Positions 12,301 to 24,512 of a DNA stretch of 64,000 nucleotides are shown here, in pieces. The translations under genes and the position numbers were made by a program. The DNA is taken from positions 13,227,167 to 13,291,166 of the forward strand of contig CM056587.1 in NCBI GenBank assembly GCA_029721435.1, in the 5' to 3' direction. Under the pieces are notes generated by a model, which saw only the letters and a program-made list of their open reading frames with translations, had not been told where the DNA came from and ran no database searches. This DNA is from Gymnothorax reevesii (Eukaryota; Chordata; Actinopteri; Anguilliformes; Muraenidae). Numbering within the stretch: the first letter of the stretch is position 1; every line of letters begins with the position of its first letter.

Positions 12301-14034
12301 AGGTGAACTGTGCAAGTTTGTTGACATCACTTCTATTGACATTCGAATTCAAACAAAACAGAGGAAGCCCGCCCCTCCCTACCATAGTTCCCTCCCTCTC
12401 ATGCTTCTGTAACTGTCAACTCTTGTCGGTGATTGGCTGGGACGGTTTGTTATGTTATTGTGTTTATTTGCAGTTTGTGATGCCTGTGTGGTCTCCAGAC
12501 CCTGGATTTTTTTTTTTTTTACAGAGAATTTAGGGGCAGGCAGCTAGCAGATCATGGAGAGATGTCGGTGAATTGAGATAAACAAACTTGCGTAGTGCAC
12601 CTTTAAGTGTGTTCTCTCGCTGATGCCATATCTTTTGATCCCACTCATAGTAGCTCTGCTTTCTCTGAAATCCATAGGTATCCATATCCATTGATTGTCC
12701 ATTGTTTTCTGTTTCCTTATATCTAATATCTTATAAATTCTATATGATAATTCAGCTAAAAGTGTACTACAGTTTCTTTAGGAAGCATAATATGTAATTT
12801 TCCAATAGTCATCCACTACTTGTAACAGAAACAGATGCTGTCCAAACAAGTCTGTTCTTCTAGTGTGTTTCTTAAATAATTTTCTAAAAAAGTTTAAAAC
12901 GAAAAGATGGCTTTTAAAGGAAGCAAGCTTTGTGTCCTTTTTTCCTTTAAAGAAAAAGCTTCCTTTAAAGGCACTCTTGACAGAAAAGCTCAATAGTGTG
13001 TCACATGAACAATAAAATCGTTGTTTGAGACTGATGTTTTTTACAGTCGGATTGTCAGACAAACATCCATTGTGGTGTTTATTGATTCCCACATATTTAA
13101 GAGAGATAAAGAACCAATTTTTTTAACTTCTGTGCATTTTTCTTCCTAAAAAGCCAGCAGGTGAAGTGTTTGCTTTGTGCAGGTTTGGTGGTCTCAGCAA
13201 GGGCATATCAGTCAAGTGGGCTTTTGGATTTAATTAGCTCTGGGCTACCTGTTCATTCATGAGGTAACCATGGAGAACAGCAAGGCTAGAATGGGATAAA
13301 CATGGATCTGGAACATTGGCCAATGCGTTTCATCAGCACTAGGAGTCATAAAGCTGCTCCCAATTAGCTGAGCTGCAGTTGTCAAGGAGGCATCATCAGG
13401 TTCCTGTCAGACTGCCAATTTACCCCCTTCCTAATGCTGATATCAACTGTTGTTCATTTAATTTTCTCCAAGCTTTCCTTTATACCATAAAAATGGTGCA
13501 AGAATGGATATTTGAAGATTTGGGTTTTATTGCGCAAAAAAAAAAAACATAATTTTTACATAAAAATGTTTGACCTGAAATAAAGTAACAAGCTGTTTTT
13601 TTCAAAGCAGAATGTTCTAATGCACTACCGTGATACAGGATAGGTAAGGGATTTTTCAGTCATGTCCGCACTGAGCTCTTCAGTCGAATGTGGAATTTAT
13701 AAAAATGTGTTTTTGAAAAATACATGCCCATTATTATGGGCATTGTGACTCCTCAGTGTGTGTGCTGAATACTCTTTATTCCTCATGCTCGTCTTCAGTA
13801 ATGCCACCTCCTCCCCTTTCTTTCATGTAAAGACCCTACAGGCCAGCTTGTTGCCTTAAGACTGTGGGGTTGTGGGAGTCAGATGGTTTGTGAATTCTTC
13901 TTCTGCATTCAATTCAGCACAGGGCTCACAGCTATACAAAGCTGCATCCAATTTCAGTAATTTCACATTGGATGTGGTTTACATTGGTTACATTGGTCAA
14001 TTTTATTTCTTTAATTTTCATTAAAACCATTTGT
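12301..14034. other. No gene seen; possible conserved non-coding block
   Basis: No coding exon is visible. The segment 13170-13400 is unlike the surrounding repeats. It contains GGATTTAATTAGCTC and CAATTAGCTGAG-type motifs that look like homeodomain sites, as conserved non-coding elements often do. This is only a visual impression. Confidence 0.35.
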
Positions 14035-15030
14035 GATAGGGAATCAGTCGACGCCAGAAGCGGGAAAAGGGAATGAGGATTTATTTATAAACAAAACAAA
14101 ACAGGCACGAGGGCCAACAAAAAACTTGGCCCAAAGGGTTGCAAAAAACAAACTGAGGTAAGCTACACAGAGCTATAAACAATAAATGCAAAAAGGCAAA
14201 AAACAAAAAGGCACTGGAAACTCCAGGCGAGAAGATCAAGAAAAATAAATAACAAGACTAAAAAAATATACACAAAACAAGAGGCTAGGACGAGACCTGA
14301 AACTAGAAATGCTTAGGGAATCTTGACAATAAGAACTTGGCTAAACTTGCACATGCAATGAGACGCGAGACACTGTCTGCCAGCCAACTTCCACCGCATC
14401 CAGATAAAGGCTTGGAAATCATGACATGAGGGGTAACACCTGGAGAGAGAGAAACAAGAGGCATGGCAAGATCAAGACATGGACAGAGATTGGATGACAT
14501 GACCTGCTCATTAAGAGAATGAGCGTGCTCAGCTTAAGTACCAATTAAGTATGCAGTTTGGAAGCAAGCATGAATGTTAAGAACAGAAAAGCACAGCAAG
14601 ATCTTGAAATAGCAAAGCAGGAATCATGACAATAAACTCCCTGTCTAAATTAGTAGTATTAGTAATGTGCCTATCTAAGAATTACACCAACCCAGTGAGT
14701 GTTAGTAAATGTTAGTAACTTAAAAACAGTTAATTGCCAATTAAGCTTAGGGAGGCCCGAATCCAGCACAGCATGGAAGGAAGGGGAAATACCAAAGCCA
14801 ACCAGAGCTCAGAAATGTGCAACAACGAAGGCACGGGGCGGAACGCAGACAAGCGGTGGAGTGGCATGGCAGACCTGGCGAAAACAAAAACATGGAAAAG
14901 TAAAAACATGGAATGCGAAACATGAAATGCAAAAACTGTGACATGAACTATGAAACTATGAACTATGGAATCTTGGAACATGAAACTGTTAAAACCATAA
15001 ATACTGTTCTGGCCAAAGGCCAGAACCCTG
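14035..15030. repeat. Dispersed repeat, related to 38050-39070
   Basis: The stretch is A-rich with blocks such as TTTATTTATAAACAAAACAA, GCAAAAAGGCAAAAAAC and TATTAGTAATGTGC. The last recurs near 38668, in a region of similar composition and order. A GGAATCATGACAAT motif near 14620 resembles the inverted end of fish non-autonomous DNA elements, with a weak mate near 14035. Short frames on both strands are not credible genes. Confidence 0.4.
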
Positions 15031-16919
15031 GAACACAACAATTTGCGACCAAAATATCAATATTAGTCCATCTTGTGACTAATGAGTTAATCAAATGTTT
15101 CAACTTAGTCAGTTGCACAGATGAAAGCAGAATATTCTTGACATATTTACAAATTTTATAAAAATTTCGTACCTTTGGGTAATGTTCCCATGTATTGGAG
15201 AATGATGGTTCAGACAAAAACTGATAAAAAACCATGATGAGATGAACATGAATGTGAAGTTATCATGATTTTTATTTAATTGTATTTGTAATGATTTTAT
15301 TTATGGCAAGGACTGCGTGTTCACGCCACCTATGCTCAACAAGAATAGACCTGCCTCCCATTTCCCGTATACTGGTGACCTTAAAACACCCGAATCATTT
15401 CACTTGAAGAGTGTTACCTCAAAGTACGTACTACCATTTAGTGGTCAAATTGTCTAAGTCTATAAATACATCCCCGACTTTTTATATACATTAGTGACAC
15501 CTACATTCTACATGTTAACCTTAAGTGATTTTTTTTCGCCACCAAAAGGTAAGAGAGGTAAGTATTTTTACATGACTTGCATTACACTGTCTTCAGAGAT
15601 ATGGGGAGACTGCGGATCAGATTGGACAAGGAGAGTGTACGACTGGGTCCTCTTCTGTCCCCGCCCCCCGTTCGCACACCCTGTGCATAAATTGAAACGG
15701 TGCTCATATTTAGTACTGAGTGCCAAATCCACTGCATTCAATGGCTGCACAACATTTGTAACCCACAGATGTTACAGGGCGGCATGTTTGCTCCCAGCTA
15801 ATTATCTGCCAGGCATCAAACTGATTAATGCAATTATGTGGAGTCATTATTGCATTTAGAGAATGTGCATACAAACAAAAACAATTGTAATGAATACGCA
15901 TATTTCAAAATATGTGATTTTATTGTAGTTGAAGCTGTGATTAAGTATTCCATCAAATATTTCATGCAGGCTCTGTTCTTGGCAGGGGTAAATGAGGGCA
16001 ATCCCCCCCCCCCCGCCCCCCAAATGCTCTGACTGCCTCAATAAGCTGAAATACCGTTTTTAGAGCCACAAGTCTCCCTGTAGTGGTAATATCACTGCCC
16101 TTGACATTATCATTAAAGCCACATGCTCATCTTCGATAACGATAACGATAGGAGAACGATCCCCTAAATCACAATAACTTCTAAAATAGTTTACCTTATA
16201 GATCAATCTCTCCGCAATACAGTGATGCCTTTGAAAAAAATTAACTATATCGGGAAATGTTTGTATTTGACCGCCAAAGAGTGTAACCCTACTTCTTTCC
16301 GCTCGACAAGTAAACACACACATTTCCGTGATGTAGTAAACATGATAGCGATTATAGTGAATAGCGATTTTAATGCAAATATGACACACATGCGTCAAGT
16401 CAACAACCATCATATTACAGTAGAGTCATCAAAATATCGCAATCATTTCTTTGTGTCATATATGTTTGGCTATTTACCTCGTGCGAATCCAAAAGATGAC
16501 GACTTATGCCCCGTTCACACATATTGCTACTTGTTCATCGCCACTAGCTTCTCGCTAAAATTTTACTCGCCGGTAGGAAAATTCTCTGCCCCTGGCGTAG
16601 GTTGCCATGGCTTCCCGATTGTTTACTTCCCACCGCAGAAGTGTCGTAGGGAAACAAGTTGTGGCTTCAGACCAATATTCTTGACGTGATGTTCAGACGG
16701 CAGCTCTCTGTTGAACTGTCTGTTCTTGTCAAATGTCAATCATCTCCATCATACATTCCCATTGATAACTCGCTTCACTCGCATCGCTGACAGTAAAAAA
16801 TATTTCATGTCCTTAGCCGCCCACATCAGCTAGGGTTATTATTCAAACAGAGTTATGTGCAGTTTAAAAGGCGAGAGAGGTTAAAATGTCCTCACGGCCA
16901 TTCTAGTGTTAACATACAT
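15031..16919. other. No gene seen; C-tract at 16003-16020
   Basis: The stretch contains a poly-C tract (16003-16020) and a GATAAC triplet repeat near 16135-16150. No exon or element boundary could be supported. Frames up to 155 codons at 16222-16689 have no recognisable features. Confidence 0.5.
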
Positions 16920-17419
16920 GTCAATTATATCCCCGAACGCCGAACGGCTTTCCGGGGATATTAGGTTTTTGGTCCGACCACTGCCGCCGCCGCCCTAAGT
17001 GTTAACTAGATAACTTCAGTAATATTTAAATTAGAAATTTCATATTTTGCATATAAGTAAGAATCATAAAGAGGAAGAACTGATTTGATTTTTGACAATT
17101 TACAATGTCTAGATTGGCCACCAGGGGCCAAAAACTGACAAATCACTGTTTTTATCACATCTCTGGAAATATTTGTCCAATTGACCTCAAATCAAGTGCA
17201 AATGAAAGTTCATGATCTGAGGATGTGTCCCACTATGACATTATACCTGTTTGATTCAAACTTTTGACACAAGGTGGAGCTCTGTCACATAAAATTCACC
17301 ATTTTTGCCATATCTTTGGAACCATTTGTCCAATTGACATGAAACTGTGTGCAACTGCAAGGCCATGACCTCACAACGTTTCACATGATGACATCATACC
17401 TGAATGGTTCAATGTTTTG

Positions 17420-17434
17420 CCACTAGGTGGCGCT
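17420..17434 (+). promoter_or_regulatory. CTCF-type motif in the tandem repeat
   Basis: CCACTAGGTGGCGCT fits the vertebrate CTCF core CCASYAGRKGGCRS at every position. It lies in the dispersed repeat just left of the LTR. Binding is inferred, not shown. Confidence 0.5.
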
Positions 17435-17525
17435 TTGTAATGGAAAATTACCATTTTGGTCATATCTTCAGAACAATTTGTCCGATTCACCTGAAATTAA
17501 GTTCAAATGAAAGTCTATTCAAGGT

Positions 17526-18010
17526 TGTAATGTGGAAAGAAGCCACTAGATGGCAGTATTGGCCTTTTTGTTTGTTAAGCCCAGACTGGAGCTAGGTTTG
17601 GGCATGTCCTGGGCATGTCTGGGAGGGAAAGTCCCAGAGGAAAAAAAAAAGTCTAAATGTGGAAGGGGGCTGCAAAAGAGTATTTAAGGAGAAAAATTGA
17701 GAGAGTAAAGTAGTAGGAGAAATTGCAAGGAGAAGGATACATTTGACCAGACCTGTCACTCTTTTCAAGACCTGTGAAGCTTTTTGTGGATTTTTCCCTG
17801 TTTTGGAGCATTTTCCTCACCCGGAACATCACCAAGCAACCCATCTCAAGGGACTGTAAATATTTTTTTTCTTGTATATTATCAATCTTGGTCAGTAGTA
17901 TAAATTGTAGGTTAGTGTTGGTCTTTGTTTAATTAATTCTGTTTGAGCTTTAAAATTTTGTCTGTCATCCCTTGCTGTCATACATGTCATAGCAAATTGG
18001 GGCCATAACA
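17526..18010 (+). mobile_element. Solo LTR of an endogenous retroelement, with 4-bp target duplication
   Basis: The 485-bp block starts TGTAATG and ends CCATAACA, the TG...CA form of an LTR, and is flanked by AGGT on both sides (17522-17525 and 18011-18014). A second copy in the opposite orientation lies at 36417-36894. Both share the internal TATA-like box (GAGTATTTAAGG near 17687 here) followed by AGAGAGTAAAGTAGTAGGAG. No internal retroviral sequence follows on either side, so this copy is a solo LTR, presumably left by recombination between two LTRs. A CTCF-type motif lies 17 bases from its 5' end. Confidence 0.8.
17543..17557 (+). promoter_or_regulatory. CTCF-type motif in the solo LTR
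   Basis: CCACTAGATGGCAGT matches the CTCF core at every position and is oriented on the plus strand. The other LTR carries the same motif on the minus strand at 36851-36865. Confidence 0.55.
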
Positions 18011-18090
18011 AGGTCTATTCAAGGAATGGGGAATTGGAGGATTGGGGGCGTTCGGGGATATACCCCAAGCCGTCGCCTCCGATGGCATAG

Positions 18091-20744
18091 GCCTAGTTAA
18101 ATCAGCAACAGTTGTTAACTTGAATAATTTTAATTAGATGCTTGGCCTGCCGATCTGCAGTGTAAGATATTGGGAAGCTATTTTACACTGTGCAATTTAT
18201 TTTATTTAAGACAGATAGAATCAAACACTTATTGCACATTGTGCCTGTCCTAATACACACACTGATTGAGCACATGCCTTCTATCTTATTGGTTTCTCTG
18301 GCCATATGAAAGTGGTTACATGGCAGGGAGAGCAGTTACTTTGCTATCATCTCACTTCATTACTGCTCAGTCACTTGTACATTGAAACTTCACATTTAAA
18401 ATGAAAAGATGTTCATCAAAAAAACTGTACATTGACTTTTTTCTGCATCAGTCCAGAGGCTGAGAACCGTTGCTTGGGTTTGCCAACACAAAGAATCATC
18501 CCTTGGGCACTCAACACAGCAGCAGTCGGTGTCCTATCAACATCACCTACTGCCCCTCCCAATCCAAGCAGTCTAGAACCATGTCTGATTGTGTGCCTTT
18601 TTAGCGATGAATGTGTTTTCCTTCGCCCTTTTCTCAGTCAGCTTAGATAGCCTTATATTGCCTATCACACGCCTGACCTATTATCACAATAAAATGTGGT
18701 TTCAGTCAAAATGGCTTTGTTCCTCAGGTGGTCGAGCTCATCAGACCAGGGATGAATGTCCCTGTACCATCAGTGTGAAATTTTCACCCCTGCTCAGATT
18801 TACCCCGAGTGGCTGGATTGACATTGTCATTGACCTTAACCCGCCGATGGCTTGTTTTATTTCCTCTCGTGAAATAATTACGAGGCCACATGCTGAGATA
18901 ATGCGACACTAGGCCAGAGCACACAAAATGAATCCACCAGGGATACCAGAGCTCCCAAAAGACCGCAGTCTGAAATAATGCCGTATTCTTTCTCCCTATT
19001 TATTCAGCACTTTGTGTGTGTGTGTGTGTGGTGTGTGTGTGTGTGTTGTGTGCAAGCCACTAAAAATTATCAAGTGAAAAGCATTCATTGCTTGATAAAG
19101 ATTATAATGACGAATAGCTCTTTCCTTTACTGTTTTGCTACCATTTGACACATTAGGAATAGCGGGTCAGAATGCACCAGTTTGATGCATTACAGATTCA
19201 TGTAGGAGAACTGCTCATATTCATTGTACTTATCCATACTAGAGAACAGCTGCCTTGTAGTTTTACTAACAGTGAACTGGGTGAATGAGGGAAAGAGGTT
19301 GAAATACTACTGTGTAACAGCAGTAATTTTGGTTTTGTGCTCTCTCAAGATTGAGACTATAATTCTTAAGTGTTGCTTTGACGTGTGTATTGATTGACCC
19401 CATATTTATCACGCGATCGCCATTATGCACCGCCCGTCTCTGACACGCTGCTTACGGAAAGTGCAAAGTGCTATGCACCTATTCTCAGGGTCCCTGCTCG
19501 TCTATCCATCTGCTCGATAAAAATGGATTCCCTAGGGTTCATGTCAGTAAAGAATTTGAAGTGCAAAGATCATTTTGGTCAATAAAAGCACCTGTCAATG
19601 ACTGCCAGAGAGAGAGAGAGCCCCTTATTTATCTGTCAGCCCTGAATTTTTATTTTTTAATTATTTGAAATGTCAGCAGGAAACGTCAATATGTCACACG
19701 TCTCTGATATATTCATGTACACACAGGGCATCAGGAGATTGCATGGAGTGTGTTTTAGGGTTTCCAAGAACATCGATAAATTACCGAATGCAAACAAGTC
19801 AGATCAGCAATGTGGCATGAAATCAGAAAAACGGGCTCAAGTCATTGATTGAACTTCTGTGTACATCCCCTCTGTCTATCAAGCATTTCCAATTGACAGG
19901 AATGCTGGAAAATGCATGCGTTAGTTCTCATTACGAGAGCTGAATCTACGCATCTCTGGAATATTCTTCAGATTCCTCCATTATGCTTGAAAATTCTGTA
20001 GTGGCAATGTTTAAAAAGTCCATTGTGTTGTGAGTAGTGGGAATGGAAAGGCTTTTTTCTTCTCCAAAACAGCAAAAGTAATAGTTCCTTTACCTTCATA
20101 TCTTACTGTAATGATTCCAGGCAGGAAACAAGTGAGTAAGGGTCTTGAATAATATGTTTCAATGAAAATGTTTTCCAGAAGAGTAACCGTATCGCACTTG
20201 AGACTAAGACCAGAGACTTGTTCATACAAGAGACTTAAAATGAATTTTGGGGTCAGAGTACAATATGTCTTAGTCTCCATCCTTTCCTTAGCTTTAATAT
20301 TTAATAATATAATATAGCACACATCTGTCATATACAATCTCATTTGGCTGTAAACGTATTCATTATCATTGCTAATGTAAGGCTCTCTGAAATCTTGTCA
20401 TTAAATCAGAATGTAATGCGCATTAAAACATAGATGACATGGAGTAGTCAAAAATGTATTTAAATGAATACCACTTTTGTGTAGTATGATACCCATGTCT
20501 TTTGCAATTTAAAACCTTGATTGCTTTTGGTGTTTTGGTGGTGCACTATGTACCCCTCGGCATGCCCTTAAGAAGTAGAGTCACCCACCGCAATCTTTGA
20601 GCTAGAAAAAATTAGGTCAAATAAGAGCTATGACCTTGATATCAAATACTCTTCTGGAGCCACCCAATATCCATAACCTGTTTAAATTTGAGGGCTGTCC
20701 CTACAATGGCTCACCAGCTATGGTCTGATGGGAGGACAGACGTA
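18091..20744. other. No gene seen; (GT)n at 19013-19052
   Basis: A (GT)n tract with two breaks lies at 19013-19052. The AT-rich block 18840-18910 has AAATAATTACGAGG-type sites but nothing coding. No other feature could be supported. Confidence 0.5.
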
Positions 20745-20840
20745 CAGACAGATGGAAGGATGGATGGACGGACGGACAGACAGATGGTTGGGGGGGGAGG
20801 GGGTGATAATTCCCCATTGGCAAGACAATTGCTGAGGGGG
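20745..20840. repeat. Short GGAT/GGAC tandem block in a dispersed repeat
   Basis: ATGGAAGGATGGATGGACGG and related tetramers are followed by a G tract and GGTGATAATTCCCC. The block resembles the ends of the GACAGACAGA-rich repeats seen elsewhere in the window. Confidence 0.6.
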
Positions 20841-23134
20841 TAAAAAAAAAAAAAAATTTCAATCATAAAACTAAATTTCTCAGAGATGAATTTTCTTTTT
20901 CTAGAAACAGATGTATTATTTTTCTCAGAATGAAAATGAAAATGCAGTTGTATCTGCGCTGTCAGTTGTTGCCTGGGTTACAGGACGAAGCGTCTGATTG
21001 AACCGCAACCAGTACCTTCTCACTATCCAGTTTTAATGTGACTAATTTATTAATTTATTTTATTTATTGTTTTCTAAATCTTGTGAGAATTTTCCACAGA
21101 ACAGGGATACCTCCCAGTCATTCTGCACGTGTTTTGGGGTTTTCATCACATGGAGGTGGGTGCGGTTTCATCAAAACTAGGTTGAAGACATGATGCAGGA
21201 GCTCTGGCATGCTATCCTTAGCCATGGCATCAGCGTTCTGGGGTTTGAATTGATTAATTGGCTTCGGTGGGCTGACATTTGAAGTTTCATGGGAGCGAAC
21301 GGAATGATGTCGCACAAACAGGCAAAACTCTCTCCTGAAAGACAAAGATAATTTGGAGAAATTTCAGGTTGACACCCAGATTCCTACAGTTTGGGGACAT
21401 GTTTAGTTTCCAGGTCATATGGGAGGGGTGCTGAGGTGACATTATTTTCACTATATTGGAACAAGAACTGCTCCAAATGGCCTCGGAATTGAAGGAATTG
21501 AGTGCACACATTAATGTGATTACCTGAGTCCTAAATAGAACCGACTAACGATGCTCAGCCCCAACTGTGTATGTATTAAAATGAATCCACGCAAAGCATT
21601 TTGTGCACCATGTATTCTTGTGTGTTTTCCTCTATATATTATGATGCTGACTCATGAGATTTTGGGTGAAAGCAGGCTGGGTCTTGTCGGGCGCACGGGG
21701 CTCATGTTAGGTTTGTTTGTTTCCCAGAGGACAGTCACAGTCTGTTGTCCAAAAACTAGATCGCAATTTAGCATTTTTCAGTCATAGGTTCCCTTGCCAA
21801 AACTCCAATGGATTTTTGCTAAGGATTTCTTATTTCTGTTGGTAATTTTGAGACAGAATATAAAGTCTGTGGTTAAAACAGTCAAGTGCTCCAAGTTTTG
21901 TTCGACAAATTAAATTACAGTGCTGAATATCTCAACGATGAATACTGAAGCTGGTATTTGCTTTTAAGAGGCAATTTTCAGCACTAACACAATGACATTA
22001 ATGGCGCATGCCCTCGGGCTAGTGTGAGACTTTAATGGAGGCTGGCAGAATGTGGCCATAATTGTAGTCCTACTGTAGCAATTTGTCCTGCCATCAGCTT
22101 TTATGATGCACAAAGCAGCTTTGGAATTCACGAATGAGAAATTTTCATATGTAATTTAGCTTGAAGATGAAAATGTGATATACTAGAGACTTTATGTGGG
22201 TCACTGACCTTATACTGGGCAGAATACGAAAACCCTTTGCCGAATATAAAGTTTGGCAAAGTAAACCAGAGCAGAATAAACTGCTGAATTTGCCTATGTA
22301 AAGATGTCACCGCCGAGGCACTCTATGAAGGGGCGCGGTGTAAAAGCGATGCGTCTCGGCCATCAGTTGGCTTGAACGCCACTGGTTTATCGGGAGTCAG
22401 ACACCAGGGAATTGGACGCACAGTATTGAGGATGGAGTCAGGGGAACAAGAATTGTTAAATGGAGGTTTGGTAACGACTGAGGGTTTGGAATTGAATGGA
22501 GGGTTTCCCTCATTCCCCCAATCCCCCAATGTAACATAATTCACTCAGAATGTGCGCAGAGCATTAGCAGCGAGTAATGCACACAGTATATCAGGCATCT
22601 TAAGCATCATGTTTAACACACATGGAGGTCTGATAACTCCGCAACCCCGATAACGGTTTCTGACTCAACGAATAATGTGGATCAATTTCTGTTTTTATGT
22701 TGCATTATGAAATCATTTTTGATTATCCAATGACCATTGCTTGATGAATTTTGTAAAATGAAATGTGTGATATCACTTTAATGCTTTATGTTTGTTTTCT
22801 GTGGCCTCTATGCTCCGTGTGCCTCATACCAGGCCTTTGTGCAGTGCTCCCTAATTATAACCTCAAGGTTATACATATGATGCGAAAATGTCACATTTAC
22901 ACAAAATTACATTTACTGATTATTCATGGGTTACTGTGCCATTTACGTGACGTTACATTTTTGTGTTCCTGAGAAGTTTATTGTTGGTCAACATTTTATG
23001 CACCTTTCATGGAAGTACACGGGTTTAAACAGTTCCAGCTTGTTGGTCTGGTTGTTACTATTATAATAAAAAAGTTTGGCATGTATGACAAATTCTGAGC
23101 ACTGGATTAGTTTGGATTCGACATCCATAAGGAG
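20841..23134. other. No gene seen
   Basis: Scattered frames of 60-80 codons have no supporting features. The segment 21950-22100 is non-repetitive and may be conserved, but I cannot test that. Confidence 0.45.
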
Positions 23135-23613
23135 TACTGTTTATTTCATTTATTTAACCTTTATTTAACCAGGGAAGTCCCATTGAGCTTGAAATCTCTT
23201 TTTCAAGGTGGATAGGGAGAGGACAAATTGCACAGCCAATTAGATCAGGGGATGATTAGGTGGCAGGTTGAAAGAGCCAAGTTGGGAATTAAGCCATGAC
23301 ACCGGGGAACCCCCTACTCTTATCGAAGAGGGTCATAGGATCTTTAATGACCACCATCAGTCAGAACCTCGGTTTAGCGTCCCATCTGAAAGACGGCGTC
23401 TCCTTCAGTACAGTGTCCCCATCGCTCCACTGTGGCATTGGGGTTTATTCCACCAGAGGGAAGATCACAACCTACTGACCCACCAACACCTCTTCCAGGA
23501 GTAACTTAGGTTTTCCCAGGTGGTCTCCCATCCAAGTACTAACCAAGCCCACACCTGCTTAGCTTCAGCCACACAGCTTGAGCAGATTCAGTAGTTGTAT
23601 GGCTGCTGGTTAC
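23135..23613 (-). mobile_element. 5S-rRNA-derived SINE, joined to another repeat tail
   Basis: Read on the minus strand from 23613, the sequence contains GAAGCTAAGCAGGTGTGGGC, then TTGGTTAGTACTTGGATGGG and AGACCACCTGGGAAAACC. This is the 3' half of 5S rRNA, including its internal promoter boxes, with substitutions. It is followed by a body containing GACGCCGTCTTTCAGATGGG and GATCCTATGACCC, as in fish SINE3-type elements transcribed by RNA polymerase III. The lowest part (23135-23270), with TTTATTTAACCAGGGAAGTC, resembles a separate LINE/SINE tail common in fish and may be an independent insertion. A worn relative of the body lies at 58470-58760. Confidence 0.82.
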
Positions 23614-24510
23614 ATTGCTACATGGTCATACCTAATCTGCGGCTTGTTAAAGTTGGTCTGTAGTGGAGACAAGCGAGTTTACAGGTGGTAAAAGAGGGAG
23701 GAGTAACATGGTGGTCAAATTGCAGGAATTTCTGACTTGAGGCTGGTCAGTCGCTGAACATGTCGAGCATGGCTTTAAGCAGCTTAACCAGCAAAGCCTG
23801 GTTTACGATGGAATTTGCAGCAGTGCTCTTATTTCACTTACGGCATCTCCAGAGTCCAGTAAAAGGCTTAACATTTTACAGTGTTCATAAACTGGGAAAC
23901 TTTACGTGTCAGTAAAAACGGCTGATTAAATGAGCAGTTTGTTCTAATACGTTATTGATTTTAAACTTAATCTGGGATGACAGGTGTTGCTAATGGAATC
24001 GTTCTAACCTGTTCTCACCCTTTCTACCTCATGGATCTGTCTTCAATCAACTCTAAATCAACTCAAGGACAGTCAAACAGGGACAAAATATGGTATAAAA
24101 CATTAAATAGTCACAATCTTGTTCACAGCGAATGTAATCCTTATTTGGAGAACCTGAAGAGGTTGATGGGCATGGCTACTATTATAAAATAGTAGCATAG
24201 CGTTCAATTGATTTCACTTTGGAGGACTTCTATTGTCCATATTTTCCAGCAGTCACTGAAGTAAAGCTAGGCATGAGTCAAATTGTGTGTGGCCCCAACA
24301 TGGCAGTTACACTCCCACATGCTGTTTTTAACACTTATGTTTGTGAGCTCATTGCTAACTGTCTGTTTAGTGCATACTATCCATCTAGTATGAGCAGCCA
24401 TTGTGTGGCGTGCTGTAGGAGATCTGCCTTGTTGATTAGCACAAACGAGGTGGAATGAACGCGTGACCTCCATTATATTCACTAAAATACCATGTATCAT
24501 GCTGTAAGTG
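23614..24510. other. No gene seen
   Basis: The stretch lies between the SINE and transposon D. I see no exon or element ends. Confidence 0.5.
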
Positions 24511-24512
24511 TA

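Larger units (their letters stand above)
16920..18090. repeat. Dispersed repeat split by an LTR insertion
   Basis: Both ends carry TATATCCCCGAACGCC in inverted orientation (near 16926 and 18045-18065). The left body holds three to four diverged tandem units of about 120 bases (17130-17520), each with a block like ATTTGTCCAATTGACCTGAA. A retroviral-type LTR (17526-18010) interrupts it. Related short blocks appear near 49860-49930 (GGGGGATATAGTCGTC and CTGTCTGTCCATCTG). Confidence 0.55.

Noticed and set aside
16222..16689. 155-codon plus-strand frame as a gene
   Set aside because: It has no domain, no codon pattern, no splice or promoter context, and an overlapping frame of similar size on the other strand.
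23509..23613. 5S rRNA gene
   Set aside because: Only about the 3' half of 5S is matched, with substitutions, and it runs into a SINE body. It is a retroposed derivative, not a functional rRNA gene.
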